From contig CM060731.1 in NCBI GenBank assembly GCA_030704615.1, forward strand, positions 4,960,001 to 5,024,000: DNA of 64,000 bases, written 5' to 3'. How positions within the stretch are numbered: the first letter of the stretch is position 1; each line of letters opens with the position of its first letter. Shown here piece by piece: positions 1 through 13,100 of this stretch. The DNA is from Takakia lepidozioides. Its lineage: Eukaryota; Streptophyta; Takakiopsida; Takakiales; Takakiaceae. The notes under the pieces are model-generated. The model was not told the origin of the DNA, did not search any database, and saw nothing but the letters and a program-made list of their open reading frames with translations. The translations under genes were made by a program, and so were the position numbers.

Positions 1-3000
1 CATAGTGGAAGACTTCAGTGAAGAAACGAAATGAAATGGTACTTTATAACGTCCAGTGAAGAGAAAGCATGAAAAGAGACAGGGGCCCTCCACAAGCAGC
101 CCAACCACTATTGTTCAAAGGAATTGTCTACGAGTCTTGAACGCCTCATGCAGCATTTCTGATCCTCATAATGCAAACGTCTGTGAAAGACTGGGTACAG
201 GAATAGACAATAGAATCTCCCAGAAGATAGTACTGACCCCTATCTCTTAATAGAGAGGTTAGTGACTCAGACAGAACGATAGACCATCTTCTTATATTCA
301 TTGTCCAGAGGTTGGGAAGAATAATAAGTAGCTTGAAAAGCCATAGAAAAAAGAGACCTTAATCTCCAGGATGATGGTTTGGAATATCCGGGACTTGAGA
401 TGGCGCCGTACCCGTGACCCCTTTGTGGCGGCCTGAATCTGCTCCACTGCCCTTACAAACCTCTCTGCCATCCAATGGAGCACTTCAAAATGCAGATCTT
501 CCAAGGGCTTCTTTTCAGCTCTGTTCATGTAGGAGCTTAAATGAATACGGGTATTTCAACTTTCCAGAACCCAATAGTTGAAGTACATCTTGGGTCTTGC
601 TTGGACAGTAGCTCGAGATATAACTATTTGTATTGTACCCCAAGATGTCATTTTGATCCTTGAACAATTTCTTGGGAATAGTGTAGACAGGATTGTATGT
701 TGCATTTTGCAGTGGACCCTGGGGCCTCATAGGTCTGTCCAAGCATGTTTGCAACCGTTTCCCTCTCCCATGAAACAGAGGTTGCTTGGATATCACAACT
801 TTTATACATCTTTAAAGTCCAGTGAGCAGAAACGAAACGAAACGAAATGGAACTATATAATGTCCGCTGAAAGCTCAAAGAGCTTATGGGACAAAAGGGA
901 AGCAAGAAACAAGAAAAAATAAAAGACAAAGAGCGAAGCCAGAAGCAGCCCAAAAGAAATTACTGCTCAAGGGATTGTCTAAGGGTCAAAGCTTCATGCT
1001 GAAAAGCTGCTAAGCATTTCTGATCGTCATAATGGAAGACTTCAGTGAGAGATTGGGTTATGGCAGCTCTTTCGAAAAAAATCAACCCTATAAGCTTTAC
1101 GCTGTTTCCACCACAATCACCTGGCACTTGAGGGATGTATGCTGCTCACCAAAAGATGGTGCTATAAGGCCTTTGGCCAGGTGCCTCCACTTCACCATGC
1201 TGTAGAATTCCTGCATATGCCCTTCAATCGGCCTCAGCCTTGAGTGCAAGACTTAGTCTGCTCTCTTTATGTTCTGCAATGAGGTTGCTCTACGAGATAG
1301 TTGTCGAAGAGAAATGAAATGAAATGGTGCTTTATAACGTCCGCAGAAAGCTCATAGAGCTTATGGGACAAAATGGAAAGAAAAACATGAGAGAAAGATA
1401 TGTCACTTGCCTAGCATGAAGCACTCTCTACGACGGTTTACCATGCATACTCTTCTGGAAAAGACAGACTTAATGAATCAATGGTTTTGATGCCCAAATG
1501 AAATGAAATAGTACTTAATAACATCCGCGGAAAGACAGTTTCCATAGAATTGCAACAGTAGTTGAAGTCCTGGCCTTGGTCCTATTTTACTTCAGTGCAT
1601 GTGGTGAAAGACAGAAAAATCGAAAACTTCTCTACAACTTGCCTGGAAACAAGGAATGGAAGCAATAGATACACACCTTCACATCTTTTGGAAGGTCCTT
1701 CACCAGAGAAAGCTGTTTCTGAGCTTTTTGCCTCCTCATGAGCGCCCGCCATGCGCGCTGAATCACACTGGCCGCCTTCTGCATTAACGAATACCAGCGC
1801 TTTACCAGGTTCCCCCTCCGTATTGCCTGGCCACTACAAGAGTTGTTGTGGGGAACCTAACTCCCAGCAATGCAACAATCACTGAACTAATTGACATCTT
1901 ATGGGTCCTGAGCAATGTTTAATGATTCTTGACAGGCTCAATGGGCTGGTCAAGAAAATTGTTGTTGATTGTGAGAAGGCCTTTTCTTGCAATACTCTGA
2001 CTCTACGATGGTCCCTGATGAGACTATTAAATGTAGTCAAAGGAGAACACACCGCGAGTAACAGAGGACTAGAGGATTAATAAAAACCAATAGGCATATT
2101 ATTTGCAGTGAGTTGCCCTGCTGCAGATATGTGCAGGCTGGCCTTCTGCTGAATTGTGTATGCTGAACAGGCCATCAAATGTCTAGTCAAAGTTTAACTG
2201 CTTTCACCTCCATAATCTACAAGTGACTCCAACTAAAATGTGATCCTACCTTGACATTTCCAAGCCCTCCTACCTTGTAGAGAATTCCAAGAGCTTCAAT
2301 ACTCTATATAATTTAACATATCACTAAAAGCATTGGCCACATGTCGTTTCCAACTGTGCCCCATGGGTCCTTCATGGACAGACAAAGTTTTCTTCCAGGT
2401 ATCCTGTTTTATTTTGTCCCATAAGGTTTTTGAGTGTCCTGTGGCATTATAATTCTTTCCACAGACGTCATAAAGCAAAAATTCTTTCTAAGCCATCCGT
2501 CTGCCCACGACCATGAATGCCCATCATATCTTTGCGGGCATAATATGAAATAAAATGGTACTTTGTAACATCTGCAGAAAGCTCAAGGAGCTTATGGGAC
2601 AAGAAATGAAACGAAATGGTGCTTTATAACGTCCGCGAAAAGCTCATAGAGCTTATGGGACAAAATGGAAATGAATGAAATGAAATGAAATGGTGCTTTA
2701 TGGTGCTTTAATGGAAGAAAACCTGAGAGAGGAAACAAAACCAGAGCCAAGAATAAGAACTATTGCTTGAGTGATTGTCTAAGAGAAAGCAAGAAACGAG
2801 AAAGAGAAATGAATTGAAATAAAATGGTACAGTCGCAGAAGCTCAAAGAGCTTATGGAACAAGAGAAATGAAATGAAATGAAACAAACAAGAACTGAAAT
2901 GAAATGGTACTTTATATCGTCCGCGGAAAGCTCGAAGAGCTTATGGGACAAAAAGGGGAAAAATAATGAGAGAGGAAACAAAACCAGAGCCAAGAAAAAG

Positions 3001-6000
3001 AGAGAGAGAGGGGCCCTTCACAAGCAGCCCAAAAGCAACTATTCCTCAAGGGATTGTCTAAGAGTCAATGCCTCATGCAGGTATGCAGCTAAGGATTTCT
3101 AGTACTGGACAACCTCTGATTGGGTATCACGTAATAGACAACAGAATCTCCCATGGATCTCCTAGTAGAAAGGAGAGTGAAAGAAGAAATGAAAGGGGGA
3201 AGGTCCCTATCATCTATCAAATCCACATTAACCTTGTGCCCAGAGCATCCTAGAAGATTTTGAATATACAGTCTTCTATTCTCTCCAATGCAAACATACC
3301 CCCTCCTCTCCCTCCCTCCGTCCCTTCCTTGCTCCCTCTGTATCCCTTGTTCAGGTGGTTAAGAGCGCACCAGGTATGGGAAGTGCTCTACCAGCGCCAA
3401 GGGGCAAGTGGCTTTGGAATGACACTGCACTGTTTCCAGGTTCGCCGCTTTTTGCCACCCAGTGCCTAATCCCCTCTGCGTGATAAGAATGTCAATTCTT
3501 TATGCACTTTGTACTTTCCAGTGCAATATCCATGGTGAGTGAGTCGGGGCCCCAAATCTGAGACTACTTCTACACTGTCCTTGAAGAACCCCAAGAAAAT
3601 ATGTAATTGGGCAAACAAACAGAAAATCAACTAGTATGTATGATTGTACACTATTCCCTTCTAAAGATATTGTTCAGGGATCCAACAATGTGCTAACAGC
3701 AGTGCTCTATTGTAGATGTCAAACTGGAAAAGGCCCTCACCATAGTCAGAGGGCCAACTCCTCGTGGTTGCCTTGGTGAATCCTCATTTGAGTACAAGGA
3801 GACATTGGAGCATCGACTCGATGTGGTGGACATAGGTCTTGCATGCGTCTCACTGTCCTCTTGAATCTCTTGGGGGCCTCTGGAGATGTGACTGTGAGGT
3901 GCCTGCTCTGCTGATAGCAACGAGTTGGACCTTGGATTTACCTGTATTGTAATGACCCTGTCAAAGTGAGAATTCAAGAGTGACAGTCACTCCGACCCTG
4001 AGTTGGAAAAGATCATAAAAACAAATTAAATTATGTTAAATAACACTTCATAATGTCTGCAGAAATCTCAAAGAACTTATAGGACAAGAAATGAAATGAA
4101 ATGATGCTTTATAACGTCGCAGAAAGCAGAAATCAGGAAACAAGAAAGAGAAATGAAATGAAATGGAACTTTATAAAACGTCCGCAGAAAGCTCAAAGAG
4201 CTTATGGAACAAAAGGGAAGCAAGAAACAAGAAAGAATGAAATGAAATGGTACTTTATAACGTTTGCGGAAAGCTCACAGAGCTTATGGGACAAAATGGA
4301 AGAAAAACATGAGAGAGGAAACAAAACCAGAGCCAAAAATAAAACTATTGCTCGAGGGATTCTCTAAGGGTGAAGGCCTCGTGCAGGTAAGCTGCCAAGC
4401 ATTTCTGATCCTCATATTGGAAGACTTCAGTGAGAGATTGGGTTCCGCGGAATAGACAGTGGAATCTCCCACGGATCTCGTAGTATAGAGGGCAATAGAA
4501 GAAGTGTTCTTCAGTTTCAATTTCCCGGTTGCGCCCTGTGCATTCTGGACATAGGCAATCCTCCCGATGCTGAAATGAAATGGTACTTTATAATGTCCGC
4601 GGAATAAAAGACAAAGAGCGAAGCCAGAAGCAGCCCAAAAACAACTACTGCTCAAGGGATTGTCTAAGGGTCAAAGCTTCATGCAGAAAAGCTGCCAAGC
4701 ATTTCTGATCCTCATAATGGAATGACTTCAGTGAGAGATTCGGTGTCACGGAACAGACAGTGGAATCTGCCACGGATCTCATGGTAAAGAGGACAGAAAT
4801 ATTAATGGAAGAGAACAGAGTGGACCTCTCAACAAGCAGCCCAAGAAATGGAAGGAATTGAAAAGAAATGAAATGGTACTTTATAACGTCCGCGGGAAGC
4901 TCAAAGAGCTTATGCGAGAAGAGGAAGAAATGAAATGAAATGGTACTTTATAACGTCCGAGGAAAGCTCAAAGAGCTTATGGGACAGAATGGAAAATAAC
5001 AAGAGAGAGGAGACCAAACCAAAGCCAAAAAGCAGCCCAAAAGCAGCTACTGCTCAAGGGATTGCCTAAGGGTCAAGGCCTTGTGCAGGTAAGCTGCCAA
5101 GCATAATGGAAGACTTTAGTGAGAGATTGAGTCCCACGGAAGAGACAGTGGAATCTCCCAGGGATCTCATAATACAGATGGCAATAAAAGAAGTGTTCTT
5201 CAGTTTCAATTTCCTGGTTGCGCCCGGTGCAAGCTGGAAGTGGAGTTTTGTTGTGAGATTGGGTAGCCTCCAAGTTCTCCTGACATGTAGTTCCAAAAGT
5301 TCTCTTCTAATGAGTCCTTTGCAATCCTGTTTGGATGTGATTTCGACCCCTTCTGGATTTTGTGGCGATAGCGACGCAATAGAGAGTCCATTGTGCTCAA
5401 AAGTACTGCACACTCGAGCATACCAGGAGTGCTTGAAACCTGCTGTTTTGAGCCTAATAGATGTTGCGAAGGCTCTTGCCACGAGCCCCTTGGGTAGAAG
5501 GGCTTGTAACCTTTTATGAAAGATTGTAAGCCGGAAGAAATGAAGTGAAATGGTACTTTATAACGTCCACGGAAAGCTCAAAGAGCTCATGGGACAAAAT
5601 GGAAAAAACAAGAGAGAGGAAACAAAACCAGAGCCAAAAAACAGCCCAAAAGCAACTACTGCTCAAGGGATTGTCTAAGGGTCAAGGCCTCGTGCAGATA
5701 AGCTGCCAAGCATTTCTGATCCTCATAGTGGAAGACTTCAGTGAGAGATTGAGTTACACGGAATAGACAGTGGAAAGAAACAAGAAAGAGAAATGAAATG
5801 AAATGGTGCTTTATTACGTCCGCGGAAAGCTCATAGAGCTTATGGGACAAAATGGAAGAAAACATGAGAGAGGAAACAAAACCAGAGCCAAAAATAAAAA
5901 TTATTGCTCGAGTGATTGTGTAAGGGTGAAGGCCTTGTGCAGGTAAGCTGCCAAGCATTTCTAATCCTCATAGTGGAAGACTTCAGTGAGAGATTGGGTT

Positions 6001-6103
6001 CCACGGAATGGACAGTGGAATCTCCCACAGATCTCATAGTATAGAGGGCAATAGAAGAAGTGTTATTCAGTTTCAATTTCCCGGTTGCGCCCTGTGCAAG
6101 CTG

Positions 6104-6246
6104 TGTTGGAAAACCACTGGCATGTGGTCGGGCTAGGGATTGAACCTAGGACCTCCCCCATTCCGGTGGGGTGCTCTACCACTGAGCTACCCGTCCCGTT
6201 CTGTTCTCAGAGTGTCGTGCGAGGGCTATAGCCTTGACACCTCCAA
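6104..6246 (-). mobile_element. tRNA-derived SINE inserted in a LINE-A copy
   Basis: A 143-bp insert interrupts LINE-A and is flanked by the 7-bp direct repeat CAAGCTG (6097-6103 and 6247-6253). Positions 6196-6125 on the minus strand fold as a tRNA: 7-bp acceptor stem with one A:A mismatch, a D-arm with TAGCTCAGTGGTAGAGC, a perfect 5-bp T-stem with loop TTCAATC. This gives intact pol III A and B boxes. The anticodon position reads GGA (Ser), but the long variable arm of tRNA-Ser is absent and the anticodon stem has an A:G pair, so this is a SINE head and not a working tRNA. A non-tRNA stretch lies on each side within the target duplication. Confidence 0.75.
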
Positions 6247-6253
6247 CAAGCTG

Positions 6254-6870
6254 GACATAGGCGGTCCTCCTGTTGCAGGATTTCCCATCTGCGAGTCTCT
6301 ATCTGTAGGTTGTGGGAGCCCACTCTGAACCACCCCAATGCGCTCAGGAGAGAAGGAGATAACGATCTCGAAAGGTAATTGGCCGCAAGATTCTATCATC
6401 TCGGAGAACCAAGAATGTCTCTCAATAGAAATGGAGCTTTGTCGTGAGATTGGGTAGCTTCCAAGTTCTCCTGACATGTAGTTCCATAAGCTCCCTTCTA
6501 ATGAGTCTGTTGCGGAGAGAGGGCCACAAACAGCCCAAAAGCAACTGTAGCTCTCAAGGTATTGTCTAAGAGCCAACGCTTCATGCAGATAAGCAGTCAT
6601 TTCTGATCCTCGTAACGGAAGACCTCCATGAGAGATTGGGCATCCTGGAATAGACAGTTGAATTTCCCACAGATCTCATGGTAGAAAGAGCAGTGGAAGA
6701 AGTAATGTTCTCCACTTTCGATTGCCCTATTGTTCCCAGCACAAGAGGGGCATAGACGGTCTTCACCTTGCAGGTTCTCCCACATACCAGTCTCCACTCG
6801 CAGACTGTGGGAGCCCACCATGAACCTCCCCAATGCCCTTAGAAGAGAGGGAGCTAGAGTTGTCATTGTA
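6254..6870 (-). mobile_element. LINE-A ORF2 C-terminal fragment with zf-RVT-like cysteine motif
   Basis: One frame between 6866 and 6597 reads through a C-terminal LINE domain: LLRALGRFMVGSHSLRVET, then CPSC, about 15 residues later HYFFHC, and the AQSLMEVF block. The C-x2-C...H-x3-H-C spacing matches the zinc-binding region after the reverse transcriptase of many plant LINEs. The frame is lost on both sides, so it is a dead fragment. The same domain recurs at 50849-51181, with CPAC and HFFFYC, where it is better preserved. Confidence 0.75.
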
Positions 6871-7150
6871 GGGAGACAGGAGATTGTGCCAGTAAAACGA
6901 CATCATCAGCATAGAGGAGTACTGATTGTGTTGGTCCCCCATCCAATGGCAACCCCACTCCATTATTCTTCACAATGTGTCATTCCAAAGAGTCTATGCA
7001 GATTCCAATTAGGGTAGGTGAGAGAGGGCAGCCCTGTTTGACCCCAATAGTGCTGTGCACCTCTGCTGAGAACTCCCTGCAACCTTGCCCATGCCAATGA
7101 CAGTCTCGTACATGGATAGAATGGGCCCATGGGACGATGTAGGACAAAAA
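6871..7150 (-). mobile_element. LINE reverse transcriptase fragment
   Basis: Read on the minus strand, this contains reverse transcriptase blocks in successive but broken frames: SMYETVIGMGKVAG, then GVKQGCPLSPTLIGI (motif B) around 7050-7010, then LLYADDVVLLA (motif C, the catalytic YADD) around 6925-6895. There are stops and frame shifts between the blocks. It abuts the LINE-A C-terminal fragment without the expected intervening thumb region, so it is either an internally deleted LINE-A copy or a second LINE. It also lies immediately downstream of the last exon of the minus-strand gene that ends at 7188. Confidence 0.7.
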
Positions 7151-7187
7151 TTAGAGAACATCAAACCGCACTGGAAGACGAAGAGTC

Positions 7188-10100
7188 TCATACAGTTTGA
7201 GAGACGTAGAAACAGGAGAAAGATAGCAATGATGCAGTTCTCACCTTTGCACCAGATTCCCCAGATTGCCGAAGCTGGCGTATAAGCTCTATTTCCTTTC
7301 CAGAGAGCCACAGCAGCTGGTGTTGTTTTGAGGAAGGGGACAACCCACTTGCTGTTGGAGCCGCAACCTCTTGACTACATGAAGATGTGCACTTGATGGA
7401 AAACAGTTCTTGAGCCTGGTGAGGAGGGCGGTATGGGGATGGCCCCAGATGGGAAGGAAGATCTGTGTTGTGGAGGATGTCGAGGGGATATGGCTGGTAA
7501 TTGTCGGTGTTGAGTGTAGAGCCTTCAGAAGACATGGGATGTGAGTGTGGGCATGAGTCCAGCTGCAGAGATATATTTTGACCATTAGTTGTCAGTTGTG
7601 GGGACCCCGCAGAAGCCCAGGTAGCCTGCTGGTAGGACGTTGCATGTGGTGCCCCTGCAATCTGCTCAACGGAGATGGAAGGGGACTGGGCAAAATTTCT
7701 AAATGCACAAGGGTCGTAACGCCTGGGGGTCACCTGTGCAGAATGTCCTGCAACAGACAGTGAAGTGTATGGAATAATGTGTCTTAAACAAGATACATAC
7801 TGACTAATAAAGGGGAAGATATGCACAACAACAAACAAAAACAAAGTTCACCACCTAATGAAACTGTAACTGCTACCTCTCTTAAGCAACATAGCATGAG
7901 TAGAAGCAATAGGGAGGAGCATTGTTTCCAAGACAGTTTAAGACTCAAACAATCCAACAATAGGTAAAGATTTAGTCACTCTTAAGAAATGAGGTGGGTG
8001 CACTAGCCATGCAGGACTGTGTATCGAGTAATTGAGCTGTCAATATTAACCATTACGTCTTCAAGATTTGCCTGGTCCTACACTTTATAGTGTGTTTTTC
8101 AGGTTCCAGCTACTGCCTTTCGAAGTAACTTCGTTTGCACATGAATAGGTGCTATTTCTATAAGCAACCAGGTTCAAAGCAACTAGCATGAATAGTCAAG
8201 TACGCCCTGGCTGTAACTCAAGGTGACAGGGACATGATGATCAGGTGGAGGAAGACAAGGAGAAGGTGGAGGTGACCATGACGTTAGGCCGGAAATTTGA
8301 TTTTGAGAAATATTTTATATGCGAGTCTATATATGGTGCCTCTCCAGAATTTCAATTGCATGATCGAAGAAGGTTTTAAAAGGGGCAGCCTTCACAGTCA
8401 TTTCTAGTGAAGATGTTAAATCACAGCCAATGTCCAACCTAGTATCACAATATCATCAGTAAAGACATGACAGATACCTACCACTTGATGAAGGTCTTGG
8501 AAGGTTGGTCGATGAAGGGAACTGCTGCTGCTGCGATTTGAAGAAGGCAGTGTATGTGTTGCATGCTGGAAGGAGGGGTTGTACAGCTACAGAGGCCCGT
8601 GTTTCAGGACCTTCAGCCTGGATGCGGCCATTGACACAACTTATTGGGTCCACATTAGGCTCATGCCTTAGGTGATCTCTTTCCAATGCACTCTCTAGCA
8701 AACCAGGCAGGGGTTGGCTTGGTGAGACAGAATCCAATGAGCCTTTGAGGTGATACGCTGCATGCGGCTCATGGCTGTGTGTAATTTGCAGATCGGGCCA
8801 GGATCCGGTTGGCTTCAGAGTCTTTAAGTTCTGGGAGTACGGAGCGCACGTCTCGACCCTTCTTGGAAAGGGCCAAGTCAATCCTTTCTTGTCCATCATA
8901 TAGTCGTCTTGCTGTGCACTGCATTGGATGCGTGGAGGAGACAAAGAGCGGATGTGATCTTCAGGTGACTCTCGCGATGCTGTTGGGATCCAGTTTCAGT
9001 CTTCCAGGTGATCTAGTTAGACTCCTCCAAGTTTACTATGCTAAGATGGTATGTTCGTTTTCAACATAAAGAAAGTAGTTCAGAGTAAAGAACAAGCTTA
9101 TCCAAATTCACACATCAGATTTAGTCATACCCATACTGTGCTTGAATTGTACCCATAGACCCCATGCCTTGATCACTTGAGTGAGAAGCCTGTTTTACAA
9201 TTTCTTACGGGTGGAGGGCTGGGGAACGGCACAAGTGAAGAGCAAATTGAGTGCAACTACTTTGGCTGAAGGGATGTGACCTGAAATGGAAGTTGAGTCT
9301 TCTCATACAGTTTTTTTCTTTCTTGTTTGAGGAGGGAGGAGGTTCGAGGAAGGAGAAAGGAAAGGGAATGAAAAGGAAATTTGTAATGTCCACATGAAGC
9401 TCAAAGAGCTTATGGGACAAAGGAAAGAATGGTACAAGAAGGAAGTGGGCCCTCACCAAGCAGCCCAAAAATAACATTCAAGGCTAAACATTACGAAGGT
9501 GGACAACCTCATGTTGATATGCTGGCAGGCATTTCTGGTTCTCATCATGAAAGACCAGCGAGGGACTGGCTGACAGAAATGAAAGACATATTGACGTAAC
9601 AAAAGGAGAGGAAAATGATGTAATAACATCCATGTGAAGCTCAAAGAGCTTATGGGACGGTAGAAATGAAATGAGATGGTAGACAAAATGCGAAAGAAAG
9701 ACAAAAACCTTTACAACATCCACAGGAAGCTGAAGTGGCTTATAGGACAAAGGAAAACAGGGAACCTCGTAACATCTACATGGGGCACCAAGGGCACATG
9801 CAACAAAGCAGAACAACAAGAAACCAAGCAAAAGGAAGGAAGGAAATGACATGAAAGTCTTCAGGTTGAAAATTACTTGAATGCTGAAGCTGAACAACTG
9901 ATGGCACTGTCTTGTACAATGGCCAGCAATAAGCATCATTGGTCACAGCAGAAAATCGCTCGAGGAAAACTTGTTCTTCTTTTGGAATTTCTTCAGTGGA
10001 GAATTCAGACCAACCCCCTTGGCCAGCACTAGTGCTATTCCAGTGGACATTAGGTTGTGAATTTGGCTCTGTATCCATATAGCCAGGATTTTGATAGGCG

Positions 10101-13100
10101 ACCCCTGAGATCGACTGGTCTCTTTGAGGGCCTGCCACTCCATAGCTGGGCTGGTGAGCTTCCCAGCAGGAGCTATTACTGTGTTCTTGATGGGCCAGCG
10201 AGTCATGGTCATTGAGTCCCCTGGGCGGAAAAGAAGGAGTGTGGCCCCGCGAGAAGGGGGCTGGCCATAGCTTTGATTCCAGAAATGGAGTAACTTGTCC
10301 CATTGCGTTAGTTGGACTCTGTTCAGTGCATCCTCTATGAGGCTGGAAGCCCTGAACTAACAAAGGATCCTCTGCTGACTTCATGGCCGTGTCAAATGCC
10401 CCAAAGTCTCTGGTTGTTCTTGGCTGCTCACAGAACTGCTGTTTGTCATCTCCTTGCTCCTTCACATTTTCCCTGCAGATTATAGGTACTGGGGGACTCT
10501 CAGAGGAAGTCGTCTTGACAGCATTCTGTGACTTCTTGAGCTTGACAGTTACAGGGTCCAGTAAGGAGAGATGCAAGTCAGGGTCTGTTGTGAGTGAGAA
10601 AACCTGCTGTACATAAACTGCTGCAGTTGGAGGTTGCCTCATTGGAGCATCTTCAGTTGAGCATTTCAAAGGCATTGACCTGTACAAAGCAGAAGGATCC
10701 CATTCCCAAATAAAATTTCTCCCTGATGTGATTCAGAATGTTTCTTTAGGTGTGCAGTAATTGATTTTTCAATTCTGGCATACTTGAAAATTCAATCTAA
10801 TCAATTAGGAAGAGCGGATCCAGTCATCCCTCAATCGGGGGAAGCTAATTACCCTTCAGATGCTGGATGAGGTTGAGAAGAGTGCTCCAATGTACCCTCA
10901 GAGGCCACAGTGTCAGCCATATTTGACACCCTTCTCATTTGATACATCTCTGATTTGGGGGGTGGACCAAACCTCTCTCCAGCTTGCTGTTCATTCCTGG
11001 TAGTCGCACTCACTGAAGAGATTGATGTGGAAACATGTGTATTCTCAGTGAGTTGCTCCTTCAAAGGCCAAAATGCCTGAAGGGAAGAAGGTTGGGATTC
11101 GCTTACAGTTCTGCAGTGAGACACAGATGGAGCTGATGCATGTCTGGCAGTTAAAGAAGAACCTGCAAAATTTTGATCCTCCAGGTGTTTGTCAATGGCC
11201 TTCATAGTGCACTTTTCTGATATGCATCTCTCAATACGTACGTTTTGCTGGATGCAGTTCCCAATGCTAGACCCAGGGGCAGCATTGTTTCCTGGCAAAC
11301 TTTGGTCACCTTCAGGGTTACACACATCTGCAATTTCGTTGACTTGCATTTGGTGTTGCTCAGTATCAGGGCCCTCTTGTGGCCATATCTCCCTAGGTGG
11401 ACATACCTGCAGGATGCTTGTTTCAATAAACTTAACATCATCAGCATCTTTTACTGGCAGGTAAAAGTTAGGTCTCTCAAAGGGTCCAGTTTCAGAAGGG
11501 TGGGAATATGTAGGGGTCTTGTCTTCTGGCTTTTTCACAGCAACTAATTGGCACCCAGCTACTTCATCTCCTACGGCACTGTTTTGACATGTATGACTCG
11601 TTCCATCCGAAGTCGACACCGAGCTATCAGCCAAAAGAGGATAAATCCCTCTCCTGTCTCCATAGCCATCCTCCCCTTGTAATGCGACCACCTCTTTCTC
11701 TTCTGTTCGGAACTTGCGTCTAGCTGCTGCTTTTTTCCAATTCTGCATCAACCAGCCATTCGTGAGGCTGTTCTTCACTCGTAGAACTATCGGCATTTTT
11801 CGTCTCCGGCATTCCCTGATATGGCCATCCTCTTTCACTATCTCCCTCACAGCCCCTGCCCCCTGCAATTGTCCCATTGGCACATAGACGAAGTCTTGAA
11901 AACTTCAGCAATGCAGATCAGCTTGGGTTTCTGAGAGACAAAGAGACTGGCCTTCTCAATGTTAAGCAATCACACAAGACCTATATCAGCCAATTTCACC
12001 CACACATTACCTTAACATTTAGAAGAGGTGATGTGTCGGCACTCAATTGGGCCACTTAATGATGTACCAGCCCAGTGGACCAGCATTATTAAACTTTGCA
12101 TAATTCACATGAAAATTGGAGGTGAAAGAGGAAGGGGGAAGTGGTACCCCTAAGCCAGACAAAGAAAACACTTTTTCCACCATTTTCGGCACTACTCCCA
12201 ATTTCTTGTTGCTGAAATGTAGCTCAGCTACCATATATGTATCCTTCTACAAAGCTTGGCCCCCTTTCTATGTCTACCTGCCTAGAAAGCTTCTTCTCTG
12301 CTTGCTTAAGGTACTCAATGTTTCCATAACCAACCTGAATATCAAATCTCAGAATGCCAATTGGATTCTGGTTTTGATTCTGTGAAAATCTGTTATGTTA
12401 CAATAATGTTACAATAATCGTGCTTGGAAGTTTTTGACAAAACATTCCACATGTATTGACAAATTAGACCTCCCTCCCCCCACATGTAAAGTGGAGATTT
12501 GACTATGGACTACATATCGCAAAACTCTTAAATTTAGTCTCAGTCAGAAACTAAGTAATATTACCTCCAACCTTGTTGCATGGCTCTCAGACTGTCTTTC
12601 CTTCGAAATGTTTGTTTCTTGGGCCCCAGGACTCTCTCCCAAGTTCCCCGTTTCCCGTGTTGTTTCCATATGTTCACAAGACAGTTGGTTTACTTGAGAT
12701 TTTTGGGTCTCAGAGTCGAACCGCATGTTAACTCTAAGGTCTGCTTCAGCCAGTCGTCTAGATGACACTTCCTTGTCATGTATCTGGAAAACCTTAGGAT
12801 CCTCCTCTTCCTTGGCCAACACCGCAGCTCCCTGTTCCATGGCCTGCCGACCTCGATCAGAGTTCAGATATGTAACTGCCACCTTGTTACTTTCCTTGCA
12901 GGCTGGAATTCTGACAGGGAAGCTCAGTAATTTCCCTTCCTGGAAGGACAGGTATTGGCAAAAGAGGTCCTCGGAGCTGGTGATGCTTTGGTTGTTTGGA
13001 ACACCTAATCCCCACGCCTGTTGCTGGAAGGCTGACTTCAAGCTTCGCAAAGCAAAGCGCCGATCACACTTGGAGATAGTAAAATGCTGAGAATCCAGAA

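Larger units (their letters stand above)
1..6870 (-). mobile_element. Nested head-to-tail array of 5'-truncated LINE-A copies
   Basis: On the minus strand each unit ends with a stretch reading ...AAGCTCTTTGAGCTT, then a GACGTTATAAAG-like block, then (ATTTC)n. On the plus strand this appears as GAAATGAAATGG, a TTTATAACGTCC-like block and AAGCTCAAAGAGCTT. About eighteen such 3' ends can be counted (near 30, 830, 1310, 1500, 2550, 2605, 2670, 2815, 2870, 4040, 4090, 4155, 4235, 4570, 4865, 4925, 5540 and 5790), all in one orientation. Each is followed by a variable length of the same 3' UTR and of the ORF2 end, which closes in a peptide like AYLHEALTLRQSLEQ. Copies differ in length and contain internal deletions. 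The unique stretches between them (for example 1600-2500 and 3250-3990) show no gene I can support. This is decayed, 5'-truncated non-LTR retrotransposon sequence; the family name is mine. Confidence 0.85.

Noticed and set aside
1-6000. Simple (GAAAT)n satellite or centromeric repeat
   Set aside because: Each GAAAT run is only a few units long and is always attached to the same LINE 3' end with its hairpin.
6125-6196. tRNA-Ser(GGA) gene
   Set aside because: It lacks the long variable arm, has mismatches in the acceptor and anticodon stems, and lies inside a SINE with a target-site duplication.
9776-9876. Hydrophobic C-terminal extension (FAWFLVVLLCCMCPW) as a membrane anchor of the disordered protein
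   Set aside because: It lies past the GTAATT donor at 9876 in repeat-derived intron sequence, and phase supports splicing to 8979.
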